A stretch of 64,000 nt of DNA from Climacteris rufus (GCA_013398175.1 VZRZ01005153.1:253493-317492), one strand, 5' to 3'; shown: positions 13,538 through 28,700, numbered from the stretch's first letter. The notes: generated by a model from the letters alone, not told the origin. Program-made: numbers and translations.

Positions 13538-16500
13538 GGAATTCTGGATATCAGAGAACAGAGCAGAGCAGGAAAGACCCTTTTGCATCCAGTCCTCTGT
13601 TACGACAAACAACCATGACATATGAATGTACTCAAAAGCACCTTTGTAAATCAGGCTGTCAGGTGCAGTCTCTCAAAATACCTTCCTGGAGAGGGAACTG
13701 CACAGGCCACCTAGCCACCAGCAGAGCAGCAGAACAAATCAGATACCTTCAGCAACCAAGATGGATTTGTGACATCAGGACATCTGCACTGTTCCCACTA
13801 AGTGTCTGGATAAAATATCTGAAGCATCACACTGGGACTGATTTCACCACTGATAAGTTGCTCTTATAAAATTTTAGTTTTAGAAACAAGAGGAACTTCT
13901 ATCCTTGTTAACCCTGGACCCATGTGCTACTTTTAAAAGAGAGAAGAACTGTTCCCTTGCTCAAGCTTTCTAATGTCCACACATGCCACTTTAAATAAAA
14001 AGTAGAGGTTTTTTGTTGAGGGTGGCAAAAAGGTGGACGTTTCAACATCAAGATCTGAGAGTTTATCTACCATATCAAAGTTGCTTTAGGCTTGACAAAA
14101 TTCCCCTTGTTAATTGGGAGCAGCCTGAAAGGAATTATAAAGCAAAATAAAATATTTGAAGTGCTTATTCCTATTGTTACACCGCTTTGTTTAAAAGCTC
14201 TGACAAACCTGCTATTGGTTACAAATTTCTTCCCTGTGCCAAGTCAACCCAGCAATAATGAAACGTGTGTGCTCCTGAGCTCCTGGACCCTTGGCCTCCT
14301 GGCAGCTATTGTTCTTTCCTACCTACGCCTGTGGCTGTGTGGTGCTTTGAAACTGGTGCATGTTCACGGAGGGCTGCAGCCTGTAAAAAAGACACCTGGT
14401 CACATGCAGGCTACTACATCCATATGCCACCAACTTATTGCACCCCTGCGCTGAGTATCTCAGGTGTCCTCACTCCTGGCAGCCAGGGCACATCTGCCCT
14501 GGTGCCTCTGTCTCATCCTTTCTCACATGTCACCTGTCTCCACTCCAACCTGCCTGACCTCCTGGGTCCCCACACCCAGACCTAAGAGAACATTTAGGTG
14601 AACATTTGAGTCCCAGCCAGAAAGGCCATTGCTATGTTCTTATGTGCTGTGTACGATCTGATAGGTCTTTTTGTTCTTTTATGTGAACATAAGTTCACCA
14701 GAAACTCAAATACATCTAACTTCTCAAGTGATGACAGATCTCCCAAGACAAAATGCCTTCTGCCCTGAATGTTTGCACAGCCTGCCCCCGGATTGTATGT
14801 TTGTATGTTTGTGATTGTATGTTTGTCGAGATCACACATGGCCCTGTGACTTCATCACCAAGAATATTCCCAAGCATTAGGGCAAACTATTGCATTCGGG
14901 GAATAACAAAACGCCCACAGCACTCCACAAACACCAGCACTGCTGGGAACCCCAGCAGCCAAGCAGACCAGCATGCCCCTCCCACAGGTCCCAGCATGCC
15001 TACACCACCATCTAGAACGTGTGAGAAGCTCCCTGTGTGTGCATCATGCCCTATGGACTCTGTCTGGAAGCCCTGCACAGCCCCATGATCTCCCTGCCTT
15101 GGAGGAGGAGGTGTTCAGAGAGCCACACCTGCAGGACAAATACCTGTCACTGTGAGGCATCCCTCTGTCACATGGGCTGCCAGAAGGAGTCACAACAGGT
15201 TGGAAAGATATACCATTCTCCTTGCTTATCACTTACAGCAAGCCTGAGTCAGTGACTGAGGTGATGTCAGTGCCCGATATTACCAAGCAGCAGCTGGCTC
15301 CCTAATGTGTATGGTAACAGCCAGAACAGTGGTGTGCAGATCCCCTGAGACATGTACCCAGGCCTCCTTCCTCCCTGCACTGAAGATCATCTTCTGCTTA
15401 CAGACAATGTCCAGTCGAGCACAGGGACCTCTGTGTCCTGTGTCTGGAGTCTGCATGAAGGAGACAGCATGTTTCCATCCCGAAATCCTGAAAGCTGCAA
15501 GACTCATATAAGCTATTGCCAAATTCTTCTCATGAAAACCAAATCCCGGGGCTGGATTTGGGGCATTAACAGTTTTTGAAGTTTCCTGCTCCATATCAAT
15601 GTGTGTTTTATTTGGTGTATAAATCCATACACCAGGAGAATGGTCCCATCTGCAGCCTTCAGACATTGACACATTGCCCAAAGTCCTGTTGGAAAGTTCT
15701 CAAAAGTGATGTTATTACGGGTGAGATAAAAATCTCCAGAGATGAGTCCTGAACTCACCTTATTCCTGACTATGTGCATCTTTCAGAACAAAACTAATTC
15801 TAATTTTTCTTTAGACAAGACTAGCAGTCATTCCCATACAGTTCTGGAACAGATGTTTGTTTCATGTCAGTGGACAGGAAAGCAAAGTCTGTCCTTTTCA
15901 TTGAGCTATATCATACCTGTGTGGCTGCATGTCACCAGTGCTACAAACTGGCAGGTCTGCTGGTGCTGCACTTGCACCCTGGATTCTGGTTCTCAGCTGT
16001 ATCCCCTTCACCTCCAGCCCAAGCATCACATGCTGTTGCTGGAATGTCCTTTTTAATAACAGAGCATGCCCAAAGCTCATAAGCAACCCCTTGAGATCAA
16101 GTGACAACGTAACATTGAGTATCTGTGGAAAGGGAGTGTGTTCAAGGCCTGTAGGTGCCCTAAGGATTGCACATGCCCTTGGACAGGCTCTCCTCAGGGC
16201 ATGGTGCTGTGCAGTTGCCATCTCCAGAGTATGCTGTTAGGTCCACCTACTCTGCCTGGGGTTTGTGTGGTTGAGTGACTTTGAGTTTCTTTCATGGCTC
16301 AGGATGTTTCCTGTGTATTCCCTCTGCTGGTATGTTGTTAGAAGGGTCAGGCATTAATTTGTGTGGTTTTATAATTGATGTGCCTGCACCTGAAGGTCAC
16401 CAAAACAATTTGCACCAGGATAAATAGAGCACTCAGAGGAAAGCCTTGCTCATTTTCTGCACCACAAGGGAAGTCTCTGGACCCTGCACATGACTCAGAC

Positions 16501-19500
16501 ATGGTCCACAGCAACTGCAGGATTCTGGCATCAGCCTGGTGATTTTGCAGAGCTGCCTATTGTACTCTAATCACCTGCTCTCATGGGCAGCTGCACCAGT
16601 GTGACAGGTTTTCCTGCCTCTTCAAAACACAGTGCTGGCCAATGGGTATGGGCAGAACTTACTGCTTACATTTTTCTGCATGGCAGACATGTCCTGTTTG
16701 TGGGAAACTGCTGCCTGGGAGGAAGTGGTGACTTCCTTGTACATCCTGTGTGTTACCTTTTCATTCCATTGTCACTCTAAGTCTCAGGACTGAGATTTTC
16801 CAATTGACGAAAAAGCTTTGAAATTCATGTCCTCAGCACCTTCATGCAAGAACCACAAGCTAAAATGCTCCTCAGTGCTTCTATCACACTCAGGTTCTTC
16901 AAAGCATTCTTCAGAGTGGGGATTACATCCAATAGCAGTGACCAGAAAAGGCAGTAGGGAGGACCCAAAGAATTGTTCCATTCACCCAAATTTGAATAAG
17001 GCAGGACCCAAGGAGAAGAAATCCTAACACATATGTGCAGCCCTCCAAGACCCAAAGAGTCCAGCAAACCTCAGTGCCAGGGGCTCACTGGATCTGGTAC
17101 TTTCCTTGTCAAACACTGAACTTGGGAGTGAGCCCAAAGGAAGGCAGGTAGGTTTCATGGCAACTTTAGCCTCTGCTCACCAGGGTCAGCAGATGAATAT
17201 GCTGCAGCAGCAGTACCACAAGCAAAGCAAGGAGCCAGTTAACCTGCTGTCAAATACATGGTGGTAAATGAAATTACTCCAGTACATAAGTCAGCCTCAT
17301 TTGCTTGAAGGCTGCCATCAAGATTTGATGATGATGCCAGAAAGCAAGGACCAGGAGAAGAAAAGTTCCTCCACAGCCCTCAGGAAAGCCCTGTCCTCCT
17401 GGATTGCATCCTGAACTTCTCTGGGCCTGGATATGACTGCATAGCATGCCCACCTGAGTAAAGAAGTTGTGGAGCATGGTGCTTTTATAACACCAAGGAC
17501 ACACAAATGCATAAAAAGTTCATGGGTGTCTTTCTAATGCTCTGGTGTTTTCCTGCACCAGGTGGAATGTGGAGAGAGGATCGGCAGCCCTCTGGAAACT
17601 ACACAGACACAGAGGCTGTTTCACTCGCATGGCATCTGCAAGGACACAAAATGAGTATGATAATATCAACAGAAGCTCTAATGAATGTTTTGTCTGCCAG
17701 ATAAAACCCCCCTGGAACCAAAAAGAGAGACCTGGAATCTCCAAATTATGAGGGTGATACAGGGTGACAGATGGAGAGGTATAGAGAAAAATCTGGTAGA
17801 CTGTAGATCTGATTGGTACAAGAACTGCACACATCCACAACCTGTCTCCAGCCAAGGAATGTGAGACTGAACGGGCTGCCTGGCTCACCCAGCCTGGTCT
17901 TCAGTTCTCACAGGCACTACATTTCAGAAATATATTGAATTCCATCTTAAAAGGGGACGGGTATTTGCCTGGAGTAGAAGACTGTTTCAGAGCCCAGTTA
18001 CTGAACGCAACCCCTTCAGGGTCATGGCGTGTTTAACAGAGGTCATGAGCTCACTGCAAAATTGATTGCAGAAGTGGAACTTGGGCTAGAAGTTGGGTAA
18101 CATCAGAAGTAGTAGTGAGCCTCCTTCAAATTTCCCTCCTAATTTGCTGTCCTTGCCATCACATGCATCAGCCTCATGCCTTTCAAGATGGAAAAGGCAG
18201 CATGCATGCTTCTGTACCTACCCATTGTTGGCTCATTTTTTAATGACCCATTTGCCTTAAAATTATCTCAGTCTATTCCCATTCTCCACAGATCAGCCTT
18301 TAAAGTTACCATGCAGATGACAGCTCATTCTATATACACAGACACGGAGCAATAAAGAAGCCATAAAAAGGAATTTGGCACTTTTTCATCTAAATGTAAT
18401 CGGATGTTCTTTACACAAGAAACTTGCCTATATTATTTGCATGGAAGAGGTGAAACTACATGGAGTTTTAAGGTGGAAAATTCACGCAAAAACAAGAAGT
18501 GAATGGCACTGACAGGTCTATTGGCCCAGTTATCAGGTCTAAGTTTCACCCTGGCTCACCCCTGCATGGAAAGGAAAAACATGTCTCTTCTCTCTATGGT
18601 GCTTGGTGGACGAAAGAGTTCAGAGCAGCAGGGACTCTGATTTACAGCCCCTCTGTCCTCACTCAGAGGACATGATCAAAGCATCCTGCGATCCCCCACT
18701 GGAGTGATGGGAAGAAACGGCCGACTGGCTATCTGCTTGGCATGTTCAGCTCTAGCATGAGGCTAAGGCAAGTGCTTTGTTTTCATGGACCAGAGCTTCT
18801 CAGAGTGGCTGTTGAGAGGAAGTGGCTGAAAACTAATTCTCAATTAAGTTGTGGAACCAGTAGGTGGGAAGTTCCACTCAGGCCAAAAGCCCATAATCTC
18901 GTCTAGAGATGACTTTTGTTAAGAAAGAAAAGGGTTTCTGATGTCCTGTCCACAAATTTCCTGATGTACCCTGGAGGAGGTCATGACCCCTGAAAACTTG
19001 TGTTCCTCTCCCACTGAGGTTTGCTACACCAGTTTGGACACCCAGCTACCAGAACACGAGCAGATCCCCAACCAGAGGTGTAAAACAGCAACACAGGATG
19101 CAGCTCTCCATGTTGAGCACAGGACCAGGCCAAGGTCCTGTGTGGTTATGGGACGTGTGTACAAGGTCACAAGTCACGAGGCCAGGCTGAGCTCAGAGCA
19201 GAGATGACTGTGGTCTCCTTGCTCCTTCACTGCAGCATGGAGTGCAAGGACCTCTCCAGAGACACAGCTTGACAGGGACAGTGACCTTATTATCCTGGAG
19301 AAAAGACGTAAGGCATAGGGCGTGCCTGGTGCTGTGCTATTTCCAGAACATGGGGCCAAAAGGGCTTCTTGGGAATTGAGGGCAGCGTTTGTGCATGTAT
19401 ATCCTGCCAACCTGATTTACATGGCACGATGCCACAGACCCCTCTACATACACTGATGATGGCTGGCTCACCAGACCTGGCTCACCCCTTGATGCCTGCT

Positions 19501-22500
19501 TGGAAAAGGAAGGGTACTCACAGCAAGCAGATAAGAAAACTGGCTGAAGGGACCCTTGTGAGAGCAATCCTGCTCCCTCTCTGCAATCCCAGCAGCACCT
19601 ACTCTACCACAACATGGTGTTGTGTGTTGGATTATTTGATCTTTAGGGACCATCTCGAGGGGAGAAGCAAAGGGCATTTGTGGAAATGTCACACAGCCTG
19701 CCACCACAAAGGCGGCTTGGGGCCAGCCTCAGGAGGTGCCACTCTGTGGCTGGCATGGCTACAGAGCACGTAGGCTGCATAAGGATACTGGGTATCCCTC
19801 CTGGGGACGGCTGTAAAGGAAGCTGATTAATGCCTGGAGGGGTGATTGACCTTCCCTTATGAACCTGGGGAAGGGGGGGTTAATGGAGAAAGGGACTGTG
19901 ATTTGGGGGGCTTTTATATTTATATGGGCTGTGGGAAATAAGGAATCCTTGAGTCACCAAAATGACAGATCCAGCCAGAAGGGACATGCAGAGGACAGTT
20001 GATGTGGTAGATAGTCCTTGGGCGTACATGTTATGGAGGTGGTCTTTCTGGACAGGGGTAGCTTTCACTTAGAGCCAGTACTGCAAACCCAGCTGTGATT
20101 CCTCAGACTCCCAAGTTGGAATGTAATTCCACCTCCAGCATGCTTATGCCTTCAGTTCCTCCAGCCAGCTCCTCACCTTAGCCTCTTAGCTCTAATCCTT
20201 CAGGTTTACATCACACTGCCTACCAAGGGGACTAGCTCTTGACCTGTACAGGAGCTTGCTTCTTTAGACTTGCTCTTGCCACCAGAGTCACAACCTGAGG
20301 CCCAAGCCACATGCACGGCCACCCTTCCCTAACATTACTTCCAGTCTGAAGGAAGTGGTTGAAACATGACGCCCACATCTGGTCTTGACCCCTGGCGTTG
20401 TTGCCATTTCCAGTTTTATTCAGTATGACTTCCTGGATAAACAGATGGATTTTCCTCTCCTGATCCTTCATAAATATTATTTCAAGAATTCCTTTGAAAC
20501 TGTATAAACAATCACCTGTTTTCCACCTTCACACAGTATTTTTGCTGTCCTTCAATATGCAGATGGGTCTTCTTAGTCCCTGCCTGAGTTAACATTCTTC
20601 TCCAGTGGTTCTCACTTCTGTTTACCTCTTAAGCAACAGGTTATTGCCTTTCAGTCACAGTCTTGTATTTCTTGCATCCCAAATAATTTCATTATATTTC
20701 AGTGGCAGCAATGACTGAGGGATTCTTACAGCATTGGAGGCCTGTGCCTTCCTCACAGAGATATCAAGGAGCCTGTCAAAAAGGCCCAGACTGACAAGGT
20801 TTTCTTCTTTGAAGAATTAAAACGCTAAGTTTGAATGTCTTACATTACTGTAGGATATGAGCAAGTGAGGGGAAACTTGTCCTTACGTGCCTGAAAGCTC
20901 GTCTTTTTTGTAATCATGTGATTTGGTCCAAGCAAAAGGTATACTTTCTCCCCATGACACTTTATTTATTTATATTATCTACCACAGATATAACACAAAT
21001 ATTGGAGACTGTAAACATGAAGGGTTGGGGTGAGGCAGCAGAAGCAGTCACCCCATCTGTATTTCAGAATTTAGTGCAACCATAAAAAACATTCCTGATA
21101 AAATACTAGAAGGACAATCAGCAATGACTGGATCATCGTCATCATAAAGACACTGAGAAGTCAACCGAAAACAACCATAAGCAGGAGTCTCGAAGGCCTC
21201 CAAATTTTTCCGACTTACCACTAGTGCTCTTTTTTTTGGTACTTATTAGTTGCCACCCCATCTTGAGCAACCTCTCTGAAGCAAGCCCTGGGGAAGCGTG
21301 GCAGCCAGAGGCTGTTTTTCCTCTGTTCTCATCTTCTGCTTGAAGACCTTTGCTCTCTCAGCAAATCCTAACAAACTTATATGGCACTTGAATGAACAGC
21401 TTAACTGTAAACACAGAGCAGGACCAAAGGTGAGATAAACAGGAGCCCAGCAGCTCTCAATGATCCGGGAACAAGGGGCAGAGTTGACGTTCAAGAATTG
21501 GACTGAGACTGATGTTTGCTTGCCCCTGAGATCAGAGGATGTTGTTTTGAGGACCCTTTCCATAGGGTTCCTGTAGAAAATTCACTGCCTGTTAAAAGCA
21601 AAGTGGAAGAGAAGAACAAAATGAACTCCATAGCTCAGACCATTGATTGACCCTCTGACATGCTCATCCACCGCCAGGTCATCCATCACACTGGCCTCAT
21701 CAGCAGGAACAGGGTGCTCCTGCAGTTTATGCTCCCTCTGCTAGTACAGCTCCCTAGGATAGGAGTTTCCCTTCATCAGGTTTGCACAACACACAGACCC
21801 GGGGAGAATCAGTGGAAATACTTACTAACAGATAACCATTGTTTTTCTAAGAGCAGACTTGCATTGCTTTTAGCAATATTTGACACAGACAGCTTCAAAA
21901 CACTTGCCCTGGACCAGGGACATGAAAAAGCTCAGCAGGACTGCAGTGAGAGGGCCCCTCATTCCTTGCAGAGAAGACTGAGATTAGTTGCTGCTCCCTA
22001 ACAGCCAGCACTACCTGCAAGACCTGAGCTCATCTGCCTTTCCCCCAGTACCTCCATGGATGCATGTGGCTTCATAGTGCAGTGAAGAGGGTGCCAAGGG
22101 CCAAGCCATAAAGCCAGAATGGCTTGACCAGGTGATGTGTGTTTGGAGTGCTGCATCTCACCTGTCTACAGACATGCCAGCAGCATGTTGGTGAAGCTGC
22201 TTCTGCATTGTTATTTACGTCCATACCCCACCCATCATGGCTACACCTGAAACCAGTGTCTGCAGACAGAGCAGGCTGGAATGTTTGTAAATGCAGCTTT
22301 TTGTCCTTAAAACTGTTTTGATCAAAAGCATTGTTTTTAATAACCAGATATTAATATTAAGGCAAATTACCCTGGAAAAATGGTCAATATGGGCATCTTC
22401 TTTGTTCTGGGCTGAGAAATACGTATTCATAAATTTAAAAAATTCAAAATTTTATCCCAGTTTTCATTGTAATGCTTTTTAATTTAATGAGAGCTCCTCA

Positions 22501-22568
22501 GCATGCACATCACCATACGAAAGACTTGAAATATTGCTGATTTATTTCCTTTCTTAAATCATGATGGA
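13538..22568. other. Intergenic, nothing recognised
   Basis: About 9 kb. Small curiosities are a short TGTATGTT repeat near 14,790-14,826 and a G-rich stretch at 19,867-19,910. No gene or mobile element was recognised. Confidence 0.65.
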
Positions 22569-22766
22569 CAGCTGTTATTTAGTACTAATTAAAACACCTT
22601 ATCTTTTTTCACAGATCAAAGTGTCTCCTGTTTGTTTGGTAATGAAGAAGTTTGACACTTTTTGTGTTTGACTTTTTGTCAGACTGTTTCATTACAAAGC
22701 AAACAAAAGTCACTTTGATCTGTAGATAAAGATAAGATTTTTTTAATTAGTACTATATAACAGCTG
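22569..22766. repeat. Long imperfect palindrome (MITE- or hairpin-like)
   Basis: CAGCTGTTATTTAGTACTAA at 22,569 returns as its reverse complement, CAGCTGTTATATAGTACTAA, read from 22,766 leftward. The pairing continues through CTTATCTTT, ACAGATCAAAGTG, TTTGTTTG, GTAATGAA and GACA to a centre near 22,667. Arms are about 98 bases, roughly four bases in five pair, and there is almost no loop. Weaker symmetry extends to about 22,553 and 22,785. No transposase is nearby. It could be a non-autonomous DNA transposon remnant or another palindromic element; the family is not recognised. Confidence 0.85.
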
Positions 22767-25700
22767 CCCTTAATTGTGCTTAAAAATAGAAGACTGGAAG
22801 GCTTCAAATCTCTTGCCATATTGTGCACTAAAACTTGGTCCTAAAACAGTCAACAATCACTGTAAACCACTAAAAAGACATGAATTAACATTTCTAACTG
22901 GTGCTTTGAAATTCCAGGATGTAAATGAAATTCAAAATGTAAAACCTAAATCCCAAAACTAGAAACTCTATGAGAAACCATTTTGCAAGAAAATAAAATT
23001 TAAAAAAAAGTGATTTGGTTTGCAAACACCTTTCAGAATTACTCTTCACAAGGAAAAGTTGACGGTCTCTCCCTGAAAATCAGCAGGCAAGGGCTAACTA
23101 ACATCACTGGTCCAATATTTTGGCATGTTAGGACAACCCATGACCTTAGTGTTCCCCCAGCTCCTCTTCACTTCTAGACTCTGAAATAGCCACATCTGTT
23201 AGATTTGTATCTGTTGCTCTGTAAGAACATTGCCTTGAGCAGCAGAGCCCCATTCTTGACTGGCATCTCATCATACTGCAGATGAAGAGTAATAAAACAT
23301 ATTTTGGCAAGGAGATAGCACCTCTTTTCTGTTGCTTTCACATTTTGAATCAGCCTTTCCAGAGATGAGTGCCCCTGAATTTACTCCCACTAACTCCAGG
23401 TTGGGCACCACTTTCAAACATCACAACCTTTGGTTCTTTGCACTAGCTCTGTACCAAATTTTGGGCCAAAGCCAGACTTTCAGCCCTTCTCTCCAGACCA
23501 AATCACAGTCTGGGTGCGGGCTGCCTAAGGGAATTCTTTCATGGTGGTAGCCACTCACAGCAGCAGTGATTCACCTTAAAAATTTCTGTCTCAAGGGAAT
23601 GCCAATGCAGATGGGCATCTTCCCTGCAGCTGACTCCTACCCATGGAGCTTGCCCCTGCAGGGAGCTGGAGGAATGACTCCCAACTTTCCCATCTCCCAA
23701 GGCCAGAGGCACATATTATTTCAGCCAGCTCACCAGAACAACACCACACATGACAAATTCAAGCCTCACAACTGCGAGCACCAAAGACAGTGGTCTGTCA
23801 CACTGATGCGGAGGTCCCCAGCACAGCTAAAGGACCTGCTTCAGAGGAAAGAGTGTATGGAAACAGAAGGGATGGCATGGGAAAGTGGCAGCATCCCTGC
23901 CAGCAGCACAGCTCTGCCAGCAGCCAGCACCACATGCTTCATGGGAGGTAGTAAAACCCTCATAGTGGGCAGTTATGCAATAGGCCTCCTTGTCTAGCTC
24001 GCAGCAATTATTGTCATGCAAGATGAAGATTTATATCCTATGTAGGTTTTTAGCCCAGCTGGTGTAGGGGTGGATGATATTTTTATTGCTTCTGTATGGA
24101 AAATGTGAGAGTAATGTCTTCCCAAGCTCTTGGCCCCAGCTGTACTTTCAAACAGTGAATTCCACAGGTTACATACTGTGTAACACAGTGTATTCTTTTA
24201 TTAGTATTTCAGGTACAGTATTTTAAGTCATGATCTTTTTCTTTCTCCTTCTGGTATTTTAATAAAGAGTAAATGCCGAGATCTTATGTGCCTTCTCCCT
24301 GCCAATATTCTTTTCATTCCCATGTCACATCTCTCTCACTAAATAAATTTTCCTAATCTTTCCTTTGTGAAATCCTTTTAGGTCTTCTAATAATTTGTAT
24401 CAACTATCTTTAGATGTCTTCTTTTTCTGATGTGTCTTTCAGAAAAGTGACAAAATCTGAGTATATAATTTCAAATGTAGACATAATTTCAATTCACAGG
24501 AAGGTACCATAATACAGCATTTTCAGTGCTAGCTATTGTGATAACTGCTGCTCAAGGAGCCTGAAAAGGACTTTGATGTTTTCCTGAGTAAGAAATAAAT
24601 AATTTAGGGCCTGTCATGTTATATAAGTAGCTTAAATTGATCTTTCATGTTGCATTACCTTGTACTTACCCATGGTGAAATTAAACTGCCAGCTGCCTAT
24701 TCTGGAGATCCTTACACTCTCCTCTTTTTGAGTGCTCTAAGCAACATGCATTGTCGGCCCAGAGGTGCAGCAGGTGCCACACAGCCCTCTGGCAATCTCA
24801 CAATGGAGAGTGGTGGGCAACATACCTGCCATCCTCTGCCTGCTCCTGGCCAAACAGCTGATGAGTGTTGCTGCTATGCCACAGACAGGTCTGTTAGGAG
24901 GGGTGATGTGAGCCCACAAAGAATGGCTGCTGTCTGAGAGGGTGAAATCCTTACCTCTGCATGCCCACAGGGATCCTCAGGCACTTTTTGTCCAGCTTTC
25001 TTCTTAATACCTGCTCAGTGCCAGCCATAACTTTTCTTCCAGTCCTCTCTTCTGCAAGCCTTGGTGAGTGCTGAACAAGGTAATGCCTATCTCTTGGAAA
25101 GCCCCAATTTGAGAGCTCAAGGGTCAGTGATCCCGCTCCATTGCTGTATATTTCTCCATGGGTCAAACTAGAATTTGGCATCCATACACTGTCTCTCACC
25201 TGTTGCAGTTGCTTGTGGGAATGCCCATCTCTTTATGCTTGCTGATGGATTTTAATTGTGATCAGTGACTCAACACAGTCTGGAGGAGTTGCATCAGTAA
25301 AGTTGAGAGCAATGGAAAGTGACTTGGCTGAACCTGGATCAGGAAAGATCCATACATTCTTTACAGTGACAAGAAAGAACAGAGTTTGGAAGACAATTGG
25401 CAAGGAACTATAGCTCATCAAGATTTATCTCTTGGTACTAACTCTTGGTGCCTTGAAAGGGGCTTCATTAGAGCTGTTTATGCAGCATTGTGTAAACCCT
25501 CAGTAGTTATAAATCAGCATTGCTACATTAATTCAATGAACCTGTCAATTGACACCAGATAAGCATATAGCATACATTCTTGAATTCAGTCAGATCACCT
25601 TCTTTTCATAAAAACCTGCCTGGTAATTTTTCCTCTAGGAGCCCTGCAGATCTTTCCTTCTGGAATCCAGCAGACTTCATGTCCTTGCTGTCTCTCTGGG

Positions 25701-28700
25701 CACAAAGTAACATCTGAGTGTTAGCCCCATAAAAAAAAAGGAGCACACATGGGGTTTTTTTTTACAACAGAGACCTATTAGCAAGTCAAAGCAACAGCTT
25801 GGAATGGTAGAGGCACAAATGTAAGGAATCTGTGGTATTTGTAAGAAATGCAGATAGCAGATGATTTGACTTATTTCCAAATACTACAGCAAATGTTCTT
25901 TTTAATGCACAGGGCTCTGCTCAGCCTATTGCATTGCCTGCAGTAGCACTGTATTTATGGATGGCCAGAGGCAAATACACAAACCTTGTTAGAACTTCTT
26001 GCCCCATACAGCCAAGGGATAATGTTCCTCTTTTCAGCAGCAGATTTCTGGGCACTTTGCAAACAGTGAATTCAGCATCAAGGAAACCCTCTGTGAGGCA
26101 ATTCATTGGTGTTGCTGTACTAAGAGAGTGATTCAGTAGGTTATTGCAGGACAGTGGAAAAGGCAGAAATTAAACTCCACTAACCCACTTTCAGGCTATA
26201 GCCCATCACTTCTCCAGCCTTCAGCTAGAAACCAAAATCCTGATTGCACTGGCTGCAATCTTCCCTTTTCATTGGCAGAATAATACCTACATCTCTCACA
26301 CCCCTAGTCCACACTCCAAACCTTGCACTCTTGGTAGAAAGTCACCCAAAAAGACTCAATTTTTTTTGCTTTACAATTATATAAAACAAAAGTTCCCTGG
26401 TCATCTGGCAGAGTGCAGCTCTCTGCTCTTTAGTTTCCTTTGGAAGTTGCTATTGAAGACTCTCGGGGGGAGGAAGAAGTCCAAGTTCTCAATGAGAGAC
26501 TACTGAGAACTACTTTGCTCCTGTTCAGGCAAAAGTTGGATAAATTATTGCAGTCCAATCTGAATCTCTGCTGTATTTCTGGTGATGAAGTTTCAATTCA
26601 GCTCCTTATTTTAAAATACTGATTCTCATTCCAGGTGATTTCTCCTTTGCTGGCCTTCCTCTTTCCTATTCTCTACTTCACATAGATATTTTTGCTGGTT
26701 TTCTACTGTCCATTGCACTATATCTCCCAGGTTTTATCCATCTTAACCTGCCCTTTTTCATTTTCTTTCTAATTCTTTCTTCAAGTTCAGTCTGAATTCA
26801 GTGTAAATTCTCTTGCCTGACTCCGGGGTGTCTGGATATTTTGTTTCTGCTGATGCTGTTTGCTGCATCTTTCCTTTCCTCACTGCTCACCTGACTCTAG
26901 GTAGCATTACCTCTGTCTGTTTTCTGAGGTGTAGGAGCATTTTCTGCTTTACCCATCTAAGTCCATAGCCTGGCCACTTTCTGATTTCCTGGTGGGACAA
27001 ATACTGCATATACTTGATTCTCAGTCTCTCTCCATGTCTCTACCCCATGCCTTAATGTCCACAGGAATAGGATAAAGTTGTCTTTGCAATAAGACACATC
27101 TAAGCCACATCTTTGCTCTGGACACTCACAGGACTAGAGCTTATACCATAGTGTACCTCTGTCCACAGTGTAATCCAGGTTTTCCTGACTGTACTTGAAC
27201 AATGCTGCAAAAACCCTACTTATTCAAATATCTTTACCATATCTTCTTACAAAAACTTAAACCAGACATTGCATGTGAGAAGTGCTCAGCACCCCTAAAC
27301 TTACAATCAAATAATTGCTGAGCCAAGCAATGAGATAAGAGATAAGAGAAGGCCTCCACAACCAAAAATAGGTACAAAGATGGAGCCTATAATCACACAG
27401 CAAGTTGGCATTAGGTTAGGTACAGCACTAGGTCTCCTGATTGTCGCCACTGGTGCCCTCAACATAGACTATATGATATTTCTCTCTCCTCACTCCCTTC
27501 TCATCCCTTTCTCCATCCCCCCGCAAGCCACTCCTCTCCTTTTATTTTGAGAGCTGACTCTGCCATTTCCCATCTATAAGGTGACATATGAAAACTTTCT
27601 TAGAAAACAGTCATAAAAAGAAGAACAAAATGAAAAAGAAAGACCCAATGGAGAGCAGAAAATTACAGTGTCTGGGCCATATTTACAATAATTATAATTA
27701 TTATAAAGCACAATAGGGTGTAGAAACCCGTAATTCTCCTGGTGCTTTCTGATTTTTAGGTCTATGTTTAGAAAGCACATGTCAGAGAAACAGTCAGAAA
27801 AGGAATGCCATGAAGTCACTTTCCTCTCTGTGTTGTAAAAGCATTGGGGGGAATATTTGTGTCTGCAGGAACACAGGGACAAGCAGCTTCAGAAATGAAT
27901 CCATCATTGTCCGCCCCAGGATGATGCTACCTGTTAAAGTGAAAAACTAAGCCCTCTCCTGTCACCACTTCAGAAGAAGAAGCTCTCCTTTTTCTACCCC
28001 CTCCACGTGTCATTTTTATAGGACCAGACATTTCTCCCACTTCTGATGCTTTGATGACTCTTACCCAAATATCAGACTCCACGTCAGCAGCCAAAACCCC
28101 CAGACCCCAGTAACGCAAACTTGGAGTTGCTCCCTTCCTTACACAAACATATCGTGGTGGTATCTGAAGTCCTCCTGCTAGCACCTGAGGCAGTCTGACT
28201 AACATCTGCCCTATGGGACTCCTTTCCTCATTCCTCTCCCACAGGCAGAAGCATGCAGGTAAGGCAAGTGTTTTATTTTGTTCACCAGGTACTGCAGGGA
28301 GAGAAAGAAGCTTTGAAGTACCCTCAAGTGTGAGACGGAAGGTGGGAAGGTGATGCTCCTTTGCTCCTGCAGACGGTTATCCAGCCCACCAGACAGCTCT
28401 CCTGGCAGCCCAGAGGAGCTCCCCTGATTTGGCAGCAAATTCTACTGCTCATTGCGACGGCTTTGCTCTTAAATCTCATGCAATCTCTATGAGGAAAGGG
28501 ATGATATCTTCAACTCTAATCAGAGGTCTTTCATGAGGATAAGAGCTCATATTCCTACATAATCCTCTACAGCTGCTCACCTTGAAGCCAAACCAGTCCA
28601 TTCTGGTCTCTCAGGCTGCAGTGTGAGACCTGTATCTCTAAGAAGAAAGAAAAAACTGTCCCCATAATTGTGTTTTGATTATGTCCACAGGAGTCAGTGT

